Positions 24,490 to 33,370 are shown, counted from the first letter of the stretch. The stretch is DNA of 64,000 nucleotides from an uncultured Butyricicoccus sp. (GCA_904420185.1 CAJFUJ010000061.1:1-64000), one strand, 5' to 3'. Notes: generated by a model not told the origin, from the letters alone. Translations and numbers: made by a program.

Positions 24490-24926
24490 GGCCCCTCCCC
24501 CGCTGCGCTGCCGGTATACTGCCGCACGGATAGTTCGGCGACCGCAGCGCCACCAGATACCGGTGCCACCGTAATCTCAGCCTCCACCACATGGTTTTCC
24601 AGTGGGCTGACCGAAAGGCGCAAGGCATAGATCCCGTCCGCTTGGGCGACCGGCCGCCAATCCTGGTTATACCAGGCGATAAAATCACCATCTTCTATGC
24701 GGCCCGAAAGCATTCCGGGCAAGTCCTGCGGGTCGCCATTTGCCGCGCGAAAGGCCATGGCCACGTTTTGGACGACCTGCTGCGCCTGGGCATTGACCCG
24801 GCTACCTGCGCTGAGTGAATAGGCGCGCGACAGCGTCATCATGCAAATCGCTGCGCCCACACAAAAAACCAACAAGTTGACCAGCATTTCGAGCAAAAAC
24901 AGCCGGGTACGGCTTAGATGTTTCAT
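24486..24926 (-). CDS. Pseudopilin-like membrane protein
   Basis: A 146-residue protein, MKHLSRTRLFLLEMLVNLLVF onward, with one N-terminal hydrophobic helix containing the ME-L type sequence LLEMLVNLLVFCVGA. That resembles the FTLLEMLV core of type IV pilins but lacks the preceding Gly-Phe. The start at 24926 overlaps the previous stop (ATGA), and a GGGGAGGGGAA site lies upstream. The rest is strand-rich, as in minor pilin globular heads. Confidence 0.6.
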   Translation of the reverse strand: MKHLSRTRLFLLEMLVNLLVFCVGAAICMMTLSRAYSLSAGSRVNAQAQQVVQNVAMAFRAANGDPQDLPGMLSGRIEDGDFIAWYNQDWRPVAQADGIYALRLSVSPLENHVVEAEITVAPVSGGAAVAELSVRQYTGSAAGEGP

Positions 24927-25399
24927 CCGGCGTTCCCCTCCCCTGCTGCACGCGGTGCGAGCAGCAAAGTCTGTTTGCTGCCATCGGGTGCGGTATAATC
25001 GGCACGGATCAGCCGGTCTAGCTGGCGTATGTGCAGCGAACCGGCTTGGCACAGGCGCTCAGCCGTAGCCACACTTTTGGCGGCATCCTGCTTATAAAGG
25101 TAGCCATCACGGCAAAAATATAGCCAATCGACACCATTTTCCCTGGCTTGCAATGCGGTAGTTCCATCGGTCATCTGCACAACGGACAGCCCCTGGATTT
25201 GATCGGCCCGGCGGGCCACGCCTGCCAGATAATCCAGTGGCACCAGCCGGCTATGTGTGTCGGTCGCGCGCTGGTCGATCCCCTCATAAACCGCAATGGC
25301 CTTCACCGCCAACACGCCACAAAATGCAGCAAAAATCACAAAAAAGATCAAAACAAAGGTGGTTCCTGCTCGGTGACGGGCAAGGGTCGTCCATTTCAT
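24923..25399 (-). CDS. DUF4860-like membrane protein
   Basis: A 158-residue protein with an N-terminal hydrophobic segment (TTFVLIFFVIFAAFCGVLAVKA), then a soluble domain with a LDYLAGVARRADQIQG stretch. The pattern resembles DUF4860 proteins, which in Clostridia sit in pilus-like operons. That family name is from memory and should be checked. It overlaps both neighbours by 4 nt. Function unknown, probably assembled with the GspF-like protein. Confidence 0.55.
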   Translation of the reverse strand: MKWTTLARHRAGTTFVLIFFVIFAAFCGVLAVKAIAVYEGIDQRATDTHSRLVPLDYLAGVARRADQIQGLSVVQMTDGTTALQARENGVDWLYFCRDGYLYKQDAAKSVATAERLCQAGSLHIRQLDRLIRADYTAPDGSKQTLLLAPRAAGEGNAG

Positions 25400-25701
25400 G
25401 CCCAGGCCCCTCCTTTCTGGCGTCGAACCGTGATTTCAGGCATACGGTCGGGCGCAACCCGGCGGTATTCCACTGAAAAGCTGCGGTTTTGCAGGCGGAT
25501 GCCATAGTGGTCCTCCAGGTAGTCCAGGTCGGGCGGATACCGTCCCTCGACCGCATAGCAATGCTCGGCTGCTTGCCGCAGTTCATTTTCCAGTGCCTGC
25601 CGGCTTTCCCGCACCATCCAGTCGTCAATCCACTGCACGCCGCAGAAAAAAATAACGGCAATTAGGGTTGCTGTAATCAGGCTTTTCAGGATGCTTTTCA
25701 T
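25396..25701 (-). CDS. Small pilin-like protein
   Basis: A 101-residue protein: N-terminal membrane helix, then a helix-plus-strand stretch with QAAEHCYAVEGRYPPDLDYLE. This resembles the region after the hydrophobic helix of type II secretion and type IV pilins (alternating Ala/Glu helix, then a YPP turn). No canonical prepilin cleavage motif is present. It overlaps the next gene's start by 4 nt and lies 9 bp after the GspF-like gene. Confidence 0.65.
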   Translation of the reverse strand: MKSILKSLITATLIAVIFFCGVQWIDDWMVRESRQALENELRQAAEHCYAVEGRYPPDLDYLEDHYGIRLQNRSFSVEYRRVAPDRMPEITVRRQKGGAWA

Positions 25702-25710
25702 GTCTTTCCC

Positions 25711-26736
25711 TCACGTCATCGCGGTTAAACCGCCCAGCAGCGGCAGCATGACCGAAAGCAAAATCGCGCCAGCCGATACGCTCAGCATCAGCACAATCAC
25801 CGGTTCAAGCCGGATGAGCAACCGTTCCATCCGCACAGCGGTATCTGTGGCCAGACGGGCGGCAGCTTCGTCCAGTACAAATGCCGGCCGGCCGGCCATG
25901 CGCAAACGGCTGAGCGCCTCACCGCTGACAAGGCCGCTTTGGGCCAGTGCTTGCGGCAGCGCCGCGCCCGTATCCAGTGCGGCCTGCATCTGCACAGCCG
26001 CCTGATCGATTTCGGCGTGCTTGGTCAAAAATGCGGCCAGCCGCACGCAATCCCGGTCTTTTTGTCCACAATAACAAAATAGCGCCAGCGCAGCAGTAAA
26101 TTGGGCGGCAGCTATTTTACGGGTCAGCAGCCTGCCTTTCAAAAATTTTGCGTTGCGGTTTTGCAGCAGCAGCCACAGCCAGACCCCGGCAAAAACCGCT
26201 CCTGTCAGCAGCACGCCAGCGATTCCAGCTAGCCACCGTCCTGCTGTCATCGCCCAGCGGGCGAAAGGGGAAAACGACAGGCCCAGAGCAGAAAACTGGT
26301 CTGCAAACACCGGTAGGACAAAGCCGGCTGTGATGATCAAAATCGCGGCGGACAGGGCAGCCATCACCGCCGGATAGGCGGCCCGGCCGCGCAAACTCTG
26401 ATTGGCCACTTTTTCCCGTTCAAAATAGGTTGACAGCGCACTCAGTGTTTGCTCCAAGCGATCCTGTTGTTCACCATATGCAATCAAATCCACCATATAT
26501 TCTGGGAAGGCGCCGGTTTTGCGCATGGCACCAGCCAGTGTCCCCTCGCGCACACCGGTGCGCAGCGTCAAATAAAGTCTTTCTTCCCCTGCGCTGGTCG
26601 CGCGTGCGGCCAGCGCAGAAAAGCATTCGCTCAGTGTATGACCGCGCCGGAGATAGCTGCCCGTATCGCGGCAAAAATCATCCAATGTATGGTTGGGCAG
26701 CAGACGCTCGGTTTTTTTCTGAAACCGTTTGAACAC
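25711..26736 (-). CDS. Type II secretion/type IV pilus F (PilC/ComGB-like) protein
   Basis: A 341-residue inner-membrane platform protein with two GspF repeats (about 15-140 and 215-335). The motifs include GHTLSECFSALA, AFPEYMVDLIAYGEQQDRLEQTL and LIRLEPVIVLMLSVSAGAILLSVMLPL, and about three hydrophobic regions. It anchors pilus or pseudopilus assembly. It is the first gene of a compact minus-strand operon and starts at GTG 26736 after AGGGAGG. No GspE/PilB ATPase, prepilin peptidase or major pilin is nearby. The operon either borrows these from elsewhere or works without them. Confidence 0.85.
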   Translation of the reverse strand: MFKRFQKKTERLLPNHTLDDFCRDTGSYLRRGHTLSECFSALAARATSAGEERLYLTLRTGVREGTLAGAMRKTGAFPEYMVDLIAYGEQQDRLEQTLSALSTYFEREKVANQSLRGRAAYPAVMAALSAAILIITAGFVLPVFADQFSALGLSFSPFARWAMTAGRWLAGIAGVLLTGAVFAGVWLWLLLQNRNAKFLKGRLLTRKIAAAQFTAALALFCYCGQKDRDCVRLAAFLTKHAEIDQAAVQMQAALDTGAALPQALAQSGLVSGEALSRLRMAGRPAFVLDEAAARLATDTAVRMERLLIRLEPVIVLMLSVSAGAILLSVMLPLLGGLTAMT

Positions 26737-26776
26737 GCGCTTCCCTCCCTTCTTCGCTCACGTTCCTCCTTATTAT

Positions 26777-26805
26777 AGACCGATTATACGATTGGGTAAA
26801 GCGGA
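26777..26805 (-). promoter_or_regulatory. Promoter of the pilus-like operon
   Basis: On the minus strand, TTTACC, a 17-bp spacer and TATAAT lie about 40 bp before the GTG start. A second TATAAT is nested in the spacer. Exact coordinates are good to within a few bases. Confidence 0.5.
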
Positions 26806-26841
26806 TTCTCAGGATTTTCAGACCAGATCTCCGGGAAAGTT

Positions 26842-26870
26842 TTGACGTAGCCCCTATGGGGCGGTATAAT
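26842..26870 (+). promoter_or_regulatory. Promoter of the sua5/tsaC-coaE operon
   Basis: TTGACG (26842-26847), a 17-bp spacer and TATAAT (26865-26870), 43 bp before the GTG start. Confidence 0.8.
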
Positions 26871-26912
26871 AAAAGACGGAAGTTGACACGGTGTGGTAAG
26901 GAGGAAAATCCC

Positions 26913-27941
26913 GTGAATACAATTTTGCTTGATCCGGTGAAAGATGCGGACGCCTACAAAAAGGCGGTTTCGTTGTTGCGTGCCGGCGAAGTCGTCGGTA
27001 TGCCGACCGAAACCGTTTATGGCCTTGCAGCCAACGCATTAAACGGCGCAGCGGTTAAAAAAATCTTTGTCGCCAAAGGCAGACCGCAGGATAATCCTCT
27101 TATTGTCCATATCGCCGACCAAAAACAACTCTATACGCTGGTGCAGAGTGTCCCAGAAAGCGCGAAAAAATTGGCCGCAATATTTTGGCCCGGCCCATTG
27201 ACCATGATTCTGCCCAAGGCAAGCTGCATCCCGGATGTGGTTTCAGCCGGTTTGGACACGGTTGGTATCCGTTTGCCCAGCCATCCAGTCGCACGACGGC
27301 TGATCTGGGAGGCCGGTATCCCGCTTGCTGCTCCCTCAGCCAACACCTCTGGCCGGCCTTCCACTACCACCTCCAAGCATGTGCTGGAGGACTTAGGCGG
27401 CAAAATCCCGGCCGTATTGGAGGGAGGTCCGTGCATTGTGGGGGTCGAATCGACGGTGATCTCACTTTCCGGCGCCAAGCCGCGCCTGCTGCGGCCAGGC
27501 GGGATTTCCCTTGAGCAGCTGGAGGAAGTCTTGGGTGAGGTCGAAGTCGATCGTGCGCTATGTGAAAAAATCGGAGATGATGTGCGCGTATCCGCTCCGG
27601 GCATGAAATACCGGCACTATGCGCCCAAAGCGCCTGTAACCGTGGTCTGCGGCGACCCCGAGCGCACGGCCGCTTACATCACCCGCCACGCCGGTATGGA
27701 CGCAGGGGTGATCTGCTTTTCCGAGTGCGCTTTCCAATTTGCCATGCACGAACGTCGGGTCATCGGCGCGGCGGGCGATGTGCAAACCCAGGCCCGCCGC
27801 ATTTTCGACGCGCTGCGCTCGTTTGACGGCACCTCGGTGCGCGAGATCTGGGCGCAATGTCCGAACGACCGGGGGTTGGGGCTGGCGGTCGCCAACCGGC
27901 TCAAAAAAGCCGCTGGATTCCATGTAATCAATATTGTTTGA
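26913..27941 (+). CDS. L-threonylcarbamoyladenylate synthase, Sua5 type
   Basis: Makes threonylcarbamoyl-AMP from threonine, bicarbonate and ATP for the t6A37 modification of ANN-decoding tRNAs. The 342 residues comprise a YrdC domain (about 10-200, with GEVVGMPTETVYGLAANA, KGRPQDNPLIVHI and APSANTSGRPSTT) plus a C-terminal Sua5 domain (SAPGMKYRHYAPKAPV onward), i.e. the longer YwlC/Sua5 form. GTG at 26913 is preceded by AAGGAGG at 8 nt. The 19 in-frame codons upstream overlap the promoter and are rejected. The coaE gene follows after 11 bp. Confidence 0.93.
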   Translation: MNTILLDPVKDADAYKKAVSLLRAGEVVGMPTETVYGLAANALNGAAVKKIFVAKGRPQDNPLIVHIADQKQLYTLVQSVPESAKKLAAIFWPGPLTMILPKASCIPDVVSAGLDTVGIRLPSHPVARRLIWEAGIPLAAPSANTSGRPSTTTSKHVLEDLGGKIPAVLEGGPCIVGVESTVISLSGAKPRLLRPGGISLEQLEEVLGEVEVDRALCEKIGDDVRVSAPGMKYRHYAPKAPVTVVCGDPERTAAYITRHAGMDAGVICFSECAFQFAMHERRVIGAAGDVQTQARRIFDALRSFDGTSVREIWAQCPNDRGLGLAVANRLKKAAGFHVINIV

Positions 27942-27952
27942 GGGGGCATGTT

Positions 27953-28552
27953 ATGCACATCATCGGATTGACCGGCAGCTCAGGCGCCGGTAAAACTGCC
28001 GTTTCATCCTACTTACAGGCTTGGGGCGCTGGCTCTGTGGACGCGGACGCAGTCTACCGCACGCTGTGCAGCACTTGTCCGTCCATGCTGGAGGCGCTTG
28101 CCGCAGCGTTTGGGGACGTTTTGGACGGAAATGGCGCGCTCGACCGGCCCAAGTTGGCGAGTATCGTGTTTTCCAACCCGGCAAAGCTGGAGCAGCTCAA
28201 TGCTGTGACCTTCCCCTTTATCCGCGCCGCATCCGAAGAGCGCTTCGCTGCGCTGGCCGCGGCGGGCAAGCAAATCATCCTCTACGATGCACCGACCCTG
28301 TTCCAAACCGGTGCGGACAGCCTATGCCAAGCCGTCATCGGTGTGATTGCTTCACGTGAAACACGCATCCGCCGCATTATAGAGCGGGATCATCTGTCCC
28401 ATGCCGCCGCGTGCGCCCGCATCGACAGTCAGCCGGACGAGGCGTTTTACCGTTCTCGGTGCCGGTTTATCATTGAAAACAACGGCGACCTGCCTGCTTT
28501 GGAAGCACAAGCGCGCCATCTATGGTCCGATTTACAGGACTTTGACAAATAA
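27953..28552 (+). CDS. coaE: Dephospho-CoA kinase
   Basis: A 199-residue P-loop kinase for the last step of coenzyme A synthesis. Walker A is GLTGSSGAGKTAVSSYL at residues about 5-21, the typical CoaE start. DADAVYR, NPAKLEQLNAVTFPFI and the lid RDHLSHAAACARIDSQ follow. AGGGGG precedes the ATG by about 6 nt; an ATG at 27948 is out of frame. A near-perfect parS (28348-28363) is embedded in the reading frame. Confidence 0.92.
   Translation: MHIIGLTGSSGAGKTAVSSYLQAWGAGSVDADAVYRTLCSTCPSMLEALAAAFGDVLDGNGALDRPKLASIVFSNPAKLEQLNAVTFPFIRAASEERFAALAAAGKQIILYDAPTLFQTGADSLCQAVIGVIASRETRIRRIIERDHLSHAAACARIDSQPDEAFYRSRCRFIIENNGDLPALEAQARHLWSDLQDFDK
28348..28363. promoter_or_regulatory. parS site within coaE
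   Basis: TGCTTCACGTGAAACA, one mismatch from the perfect 16-bp parS TGTTTCACGTGAAACA. Confidence 0.75.
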
Positions 28553-28618
28553 AACCGCCCAAAGCGCGGATACTATCAACGATTTATCCATTTTCATCTT
28601 CATCAAGGAGGAACGTAT

Positions 28619-30010
28619 ATGACGTCCGAAGAACTGTTTTATCAAAAAAAACCGGCCTTTGGCCGGGTGGATTCCGAAAAGGTCCAACAATATGCTGAGG
28701 GCTACAAGGCCTTTCTCGACCGGGGCAAGACCGAGCGTGACGCGGTGACCACCATCGTCAACATCGCCCACGAAGCCGGTTTTGTCCCCTACAAGCGCGG
28801 GATGTTGCTCAACCCGGGCGACCGCATCTATTGCGTCAACCGGGAAAAGGCGGTCGCGCTGGCTGTCATCGGCGCCGAAAGCTTGGACAATGGCATCGCA
28901 CTAACCGCCGCGCATCTGGACGCTCCCCGCATCGACATCCGCACCGTGCCCCTCTACGAGCAGGACGGCATGGCCTTTTTCAAGACCCACTACTACGGCG
29001 GCATTAAAAAATACCAGTGGACCGCCATCCCGCTGGAGTTGCGCGGCGTGGTCTGCGTGTGCCGCAACGGCAAAATGCTCAAGTTCCGCGTGAACATCGG
29101 TGCCGACCCGAGCGACCCCAAATTCGTCATCACCGACCTGCTCCCCCATCTAGCCAGCAAGCAGATGGAGCAAAAAATGACCGACGGCATTAAGGCGGAA
29201 AATATGAACATCCTAATCGCCTCCAAGCCTTCGGAGACCGAGGACGAAACATGCGGCGAAAAGGACAAAATCAAGCTGGCTGTGATGGAGTACCTCCACC
29301 AAAAGTACGGCATGACCGAGATCGACTTCCTTTCGGCCGAGCTGTCGTGCGTACCGGCGTTCAATGCCTGCGATGTTGGCTTTGACCGGTCTATGGTGGG
29401 CGCTTACGGCCACGACGACCGGGTATGTGCCTATCCGGCCGCGACCTCGCTGATCGCGCTGGAGGGCACGCCCCGCCGCACCGCGGTTTGCCTGCTGGTC
29501 GATAAGGAGGAAATCGGCTCGGAGGGCGTGACCGGTATGCAGTCGCGCTTCTTCGACACCTTCATGGCCGACCTGTGCCGCGCCCAGGGCGTCTACCCCG
29601 AGGTGTGCTACGAGCACTCGACCTGCCTGTCCACCGACGTGTGCAACGCCTTTGACCCCAACTATGCCGACGTTTCCGAAGCGCGCAACGATGCCCGCAT
29701 CAACTGCGGCTTTGCGCTGATGAAATACAGCGGTGCGCGCGGCAAATCGGGCACCAGCGACGCGACCGCCGAACTTATGGCCCAGATCCGCTTGATTCTG
29801 GAGAACGCCGGCGTGCCGTGGCAGACCGCCCAGCTCGGCCGGGTCGATCAGGGCGGCGGCGGCACGGTGGCCATGTACCTGGCCAACCGCAACATCGACA
29901 CCGTGGATGCCGGCGTGCCGGTTCTGTCCATGCATTCCCCGTTCGAGGTGATCTCGAAATTGGATCTGTATTGCGCGTTTTTGGGCATGGGCGCGTTTTA
30001 TCAGGCATAA
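28619..30010 (+). CDS. M18 family aminopeptidase
   Basis: A 463-residue zinc aminopeptidase I. The metal-binding elements of M18 are seen: HLDAPRIDIRT (His and Asp), DKEEIGSEGVTGMQS (paired Glu), the catalytic-domain GVPVLSMHSPFEVISKLD (C-terminal His), and a middle dodecamerisation domain. It removes N-terminal (often acidic or neutral) residues from peptides in the cytoplasm. AAGGAGG lies 8 nt before the ATG. Monocistronic, followed by a strong terminator. Confidence 0.93.
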   Translation: MTSEELFYQKKPAFGRVDSEKVQQYAEGYKAFLDRGKTERDAVTTIVNIAHEAGFVPYKRGMLLNPGDRIYCVNREKAVALAVIGAESLDNGIALTAAHLDAPRIDIRTVPLYEQDGMAFFKTHYYGGIKKYQWTAIPLELRGVVCVCRNGKMLKFRVNIGADPSDPKFVITDLLPHLASKQMEQKMTDGIKAENMNILIASKPSETEDETCGEKDKIKLAVMEYLHQKYGMTEIDFLSAELSCVPAFNACDVGFDRSMVGAYGHDDRVCAYPAATSLIALEGTPRRTAVCLLVDKEEIGSEGVTGMQSRFFDTFMADLCRAQGVYPEVCYEHSTCLSTDVCNAFDPNYADVSEARNDARINCGFALMKYSGARGKSGTSDATAELMAQIRLILENAGVPWQTAQLGRVDQGGGGTVAMYLANRNIDTVDAGVPVLSMHSPFEVISKLDLYCAFLGMGAFYQA

Positions 30011-30019
30011 AACACACAA

Positions 30020-30050
30020 AACGCCTTCCCAAGTGGGAAGGCGTTTTTTA
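30020..30050 (+). terminator. Terminator of the M18 aminopeptidase gene
   Basis: AACGCCTTCCC and GGGAAGGCGTT around AAGT, followed by TTTT. Confidence 0.92.
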
Positions 30051-30140
30051 TTTGCGGTACGATTTTACAAAAAATATAAATTTTTTTTGGCGAAACTGCC
30101 AATGCAGCCCGGGGAAATTGGAAAAACTCTTTGTACACCC

Positions 30141-30146
30141 TTGACA
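30141..30146 (+). promoter_or_regulatory. -35 box of the probable ptsI promoter
   Basis: A perfect TTGACA 106 bp upstream of the ptsI start. The -10 region (GAAAAT at 17 bp spacing) is poor. Confidence 0.4.
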
Positions 30147-30252
30147 AATGCATGGCAAACATAGAAAATAGGATTAGATAGCTTGTTTGCACAAGCGCAA
30201 AACTTTCCAGGACGCGCTGCCACTTGCAAACGGAATAGAGAAACGAGGAAGG

Positions 30253-31962
30253 ATGAAGTTTTCAGTGATTCAAATTCAAGCATTGGGCGTATCCGAAGGT
30301 TTGGCCAAGGCCAAAGCCTTTGTCTTGCGCGAGCCCGACCTGAGTGTCAGCAAGCAAAAGATTGACGATATCCCCGCCGAACAGGCACGTGTAGACGCAG
30401 CAGTGCAGGACGCCAAGCAGCAAATCGAACACATCCTCGAGGAAGCTGGGCAGACGCTCGGCAACGAGGCCGAAATTTTCGAGGCCCATCTGATGATGAT
30501 CGAGGACCCAGATTTTGTTGACGGCATGAAGGACATCATCGCAAATGAAAATGTGTGCGCCGAATATGCCTGCAAGGTCAACTGCGACAACTTCCAAGAG
30601 ATGTTCCGCGCCATGGACGACGAATACATGCAGGCCCGCGCGGCCGACATCGGCGACATCTCCATGCGGGTGCTCAAGGTGCTGAAAGGTGTATCCGATA
30701 ACCTGCTCGACACCATCGACGACCCTTGCATCATCGTCGCAAACGACTTGACCCCGTCGGATACTGCCAAGGTGGGCACCAAACCAGTGCTGGGCTTTAT
30801 CACCCAGATCGGCGGCCGCACCAGCCATTCGGCCATTATGGCGCGCTCCATGGGCCTTCCCGCTGCTGCCGGCGCCGGAGAACAAGCGCGCATCATCCAA
30901 AACGGGGATTACATCCTGCTCGATGGCTGTTCGGGAGAAGTCGTCGTCAATCCGGACAAGGAAACCGAGGAGTCCTTTGACCGCAAAAAGGCCCAGTTTG
31001 ACGAGCAGCGCCGGATGCTGGAAACCTACCGCGACCAGCAGGGCGCCACGTCGGACGGCCACCGCGTCATCATCGAGGGCAACATCGGTACCCCAGCAGA
31101 CGCGGTCCGCGTGGACGAAGTCGGCGGCGAAGGCGTGGGCCTGTTCCGCTCGGAATTCCTCTTTATGGACCGTCCCGACCTGCCGGGCGAGGATGAGCAG
31201 TTTGAAGCCTATAAGCAGGCTGCCGAAACCATGACCGGCCGCCCGGTTATCATCCGCACACTGGACATCGGCGGCGACAAAGAAGTGCCTGCCTTGGCAC
31301 TTGAAAAAGAACAAAATCCCTTCTTGGGCTATCGCGCCATCCGCATTTGCCTGGATCGGGAAGAGCTGTTCCTGACCCAGCTGCGCGCGCTGCTGCGTGC
31401 CTCGGCCTTTGGCGATATCCGCATCATGTTTCCCATGATCTCCTCACTGGAGGAGGTGCTTAAGGCCAAGGCCATGGTTGAAAAGGCCAAGGAACAGCTG
31501 CGTACCGAAAACATCGCTTTCAATGCACAGATCAAAGTGGGCATCATGGTGGAAATTCCGGTGGCCGCCATCTGCGCGGATATCCTGGCCAAAGAAGTGG
31601 ACTTTTTCTCCATCGGCACTAATGATCTGATCCAATATTCCTGCGCGGTTGACCGCATCAACGACAAAATTTCATCGCTCTACCGGCCGCTGCATCCGGG
31701 CGTGCTGCGCCTGATCAAAATGACTGCCGATGCGGCCAAGGCGGCGGGCATTGAATGCGGCGTATGCGGCGAAATGGCTGGTTCGCGCGGCATGGCCAGC
31801 GTTCTGTGCGGCTTAGGTGTGACCAATTTGTCTATGTCGGCTTCGTCCATTTTAGCTGCCAAGAGTGACCTAGCGCACCATACCTACGCCGAATGCGTCA
31901 AGCTGGCAAACAGCCTGCTGGGCGGGGTTTCTGCAACCGAAAACGAATCCAGTTTTCGCTGA
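30253..31962 (+). CDS. ptsI: Phosphoenolpyruvate-protein phosphotransferase (PTS enzyme I)
   Basis: General PTS enzyme, 569 residues. The phosphorylated His is in GGRTSHSAIMARSMGLPA, the PEP-binding barrel carries GVGLFRSEFLFMDR and EIPVAAICAD, and the catalytic Cys is in ECGVCGEMAGS. It moves phosphate from PEP to HPr, feeding MtlA in this window. The ATG at 30253 lies close behind GAGGAAGG. The alternative upstream ATG at 30187 adds 22 codons with no family match. No ptsH (HPr) gene is adjacent, although ptsH-ptsI are usually together. A terminator follows. Confidence 0.93.
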   Translation: MKFSVIQIQALGVSEGLAKAKAFVLREPDLSVSKQKIDDIPAEQARVDAAVQDAKQQIEHILEEAGQTLGNEAEIFEAHLMMIEDPDFVDGMKDIIANENVCAEYACKVNCDNFQEMFRAMDDEYMQARAADIGDISMRVLKVLKGVSDNLLDTIDDPCIIVANDLTPSDTAKVGTKPVLGFITQIGGRTSHSAIMARSMGLPAAAGAGEQARIIQNGDYILLDGCSGEVVVNPDKETEESFDRKKAQFDEQRRMLETYRDQQGATSDGHRVIIEGNIGTPADAVRVDEVGGEGVGLFRSEFLFMDRPDLPGEDEQFEAYKQAAETMTGRPVIIRTLDIGGDKEVPALALEKEQNPFLGYRAIRICLDREELFLTQLRALLRASAFGDIRIMFPMISSLEEVLKAKAMVEKAKEQLRTENIAFNAQIKVGIMVEIPVAAICADILAKEVDFFSIGTNDLIQYSCAVDRINDKISSLYRPLHPGVLRLIKMTADAAKAAGIECGVCGEMAGSRGMASVLCGLGVTNLSMSASSILAAKSDLAHHTYAECVKLANSLLGGVSATENESSFR

Positions 31963-31983
31963 TTTACAATCCAATTTACCAAG

Positions 31984-32020
31984 AAAAAGCGAGGCATTCC
32001 GAAAAGAAGCCTCGCTTTTT
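31984..32020. terminator. Bidirectional terminator, ptsI versus secreted protein gene
   Basis: AAAAAGCGAGGC pairs with GCCTCGCTTTTT around a 13-nt loop between convergent genes. Confidence 0.9.
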
Positions 32021-32046
32021 ATCGTTCTGTTTTGATGCCAAGTGGC

Positions 32047-32796
32047 TCATCCGACAATCTGCCAACCGTCCTCCAGGACATAGTGCAGGATATATTCATT
32101 TTCCCCTGCTTCCACCGTCACCTCTGGTGCGTCTCCTTGCAGGGAAACCCCCGGTACATCGGTCCAAACATACTGCTCCAGGGCCAGTACATCGCCTGCC
32201 ATCATCTCGGTCAGTTCACAGGAAGAGGTAAACACAATCTCGTCATTGTTCCACACCTGGGCTGTGATCATTACGCGTGCAGTTTCAGTAGCCTCGGGGC
32301 TTTCAAGCGCGTCATCCGTTTGTGCCGTCTCTGGTTGCTCCGCATCCAGGGTTGTCTCTTGTTCTACCGGCTGTGCAGAAGACGCTGTGCTGTCCTGCGT
32401 TTGGGTGGTGGATGTCGCTCCGTCTTGGCTTTCCACATTTGCTGCGGGGGGCAGCTCGGTTACAGCTTCTGACTCTTCCGAGGAAGATGGCACATCAGCC
32501 GTTTGTTCGGGTTGGACAGATACATCTTCTGTCTCTGCGGACGGGGCGGACGGCGCTTGGGCAATTTCTTCTGTCTCAGAAGGCTCGGCCACAGGCTGGG
32601 CCGCTTCATCCACCACGGGCTGGGCAGCCGGTTCCTGCGTCTCCGCAGCAGGTGCCTGCTGCTCCGCCGGTGTTTCTTCTACCTGGGTTGTTTCCGAAAC
32701 CGAAGCGGTCGCTTCTACTTCATCAGCGGCCGCTGCAATGGTTGTAGTTGCGGCAAGCATGGCAAGTGTGCATAGCAATGCAATCTTTCTTTTCAT
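32047..32796 (-). CDS. Secreted acidic low-complexity protein
   Basis: A 249-residue protein. The signal peptide MKRKIALLCTLAMLAATTTI ends near AAA-ADE. Residues about 25-170 are a disordered Glu/Thr/Gln/Pro/Ala-rich stretch with loose repeats (EPAAQPV, EAAQPVAEP, SAETED) and no Cys. A folded-looking C-terminal domain of about 75 residues (ARVMITAQVWNNDEIVFTSS onward) follows. The layout suggests a surface or secreted protein whose C-terminal module is held off the wall by a flexible linker. It is the last gene of the BTAD-associated cluster, and its promoter carries a perfect pair of GATACAT heptamers. Confidence 0.75.
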   Translation of the reverse strand: MKRKIALLCTLAMLAATTTIAAAADEVEATASVSETTQVEETPAEQQAPAAETQEPAAQPVVDEAAQPVAEPSETEEIAQAPSAPSAETEDVSVQPEQTADVPSSSEESEAVTELPPAANVESQDGATSTTQTQDSTASSAQPVEQETTLDAEQPETAQTDDALESPEATETARVMITAQVWNNDEIVFTSSCELTEMMAGDVLALEQYVWTDVPGVSLQGDAPEVTVEAGENEYILHYVLEDGWQIVG

Positions 32797-32869
32797 GATA
32801 GACTCTCCTCTGTATCAAAACATGTTCCTTTGTGCAAAAACATTTGTTGGGATCGGTATTACAATCCCA

Positions 32870-32903
32870 AGTATATCGTTACATGGATACATCTAAGATA
32901 CAT
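32870..32903 (-). promoter_or_regulatory. BTAD-type operator and -10 box of the secreted protein gene
   Basis: Two GATACAT heptamers (32886-32892 and 32897-32903) repeat directly with 11-bp periodicity. They are separated by 10 bp from a minus-strand -10 TATACT (32870-32875), and no -35 is present. This is the geometry used by SARP activators. Confidence 0.7.
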
Positions 32904-32932
32904 TTCGCCGCCGCAAGGGAAATTTTTTATTT

Positions 32933-33370
32933 TTATTGATAGAGCAGCACGTCGTCGATCATACGGAACAACTCCAGGCCGCTGCGGAAAAAGCTTGATT
33001 TTCGATTTTCCACCCAAACGACCTCACCTTGCCAAGTAGCGTTTTGGCGGTAGCTGATGCTCAGCAAAAAGGTCGCCAACTCACCTGGCGGGCACTGGAA
33101 ATTTTTCCACCCTTCCCGTGCATACAGCCGTGTGTGTGCTGCGGTGCAGTGCAAAAGCGTCCGCCGCTCTTCGCACCGCTGGGTCAGCATGGTGCAATCC
33201 AGCAGCTCGTCTACGTGGCGTATCAGCGTCATCAGGGCGCGGAATCTAAATTCCTGTGCTTCGAATGCATTATAGAATCTTCCCTGCATTTCCCCGTCTT
33301 GATAAGCATCTATGCATAGGTACATTCGCCTAGCCTCGTATGGGATATCTCCCATGGCAGGAACCAACAT
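32933..33370 (-). CDS. Hypothetical cytoplasmic protein in the BTAD cluster
   Basis: A 145-residue protein with no signal peptide or membrane helix. It is rich in aromatic and charged residues with several cysteines, including LLDCTMLTQRCEERR. The ATG at 33370 follows AGGAGG at 9 nt; the in-frame ATG at 33388 would place that site inside the gene and is rejected. I do not recognise the family. It lies between the BTAD regulator and the secreted protein, all on the same strand. Its promoter shares the heptamer repeat, so it is probably a direct BTAD target. Confidence 0.75.
   Translation of the reverse strand: MLVPAMGDIPYEARRMYLCIDAYQDGEMQGRFYNAFEAQEFRFRALMTLIRHVDELLDCTMLTQRCEERRTLLHCTAAHTRLYAREGWKNFQCPPGELATFLLSISYRQNATWQGEVVWVENRKSSFFRSGLELFRMIDDVLLYQ

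Noticed and set aside
26736-26760. A 28-codon GTG-started leader ORF before the GspF-like gene
   Set aside because: Its ribosome site would fall at the likely transcription start and is only 3 nt from the GTG.
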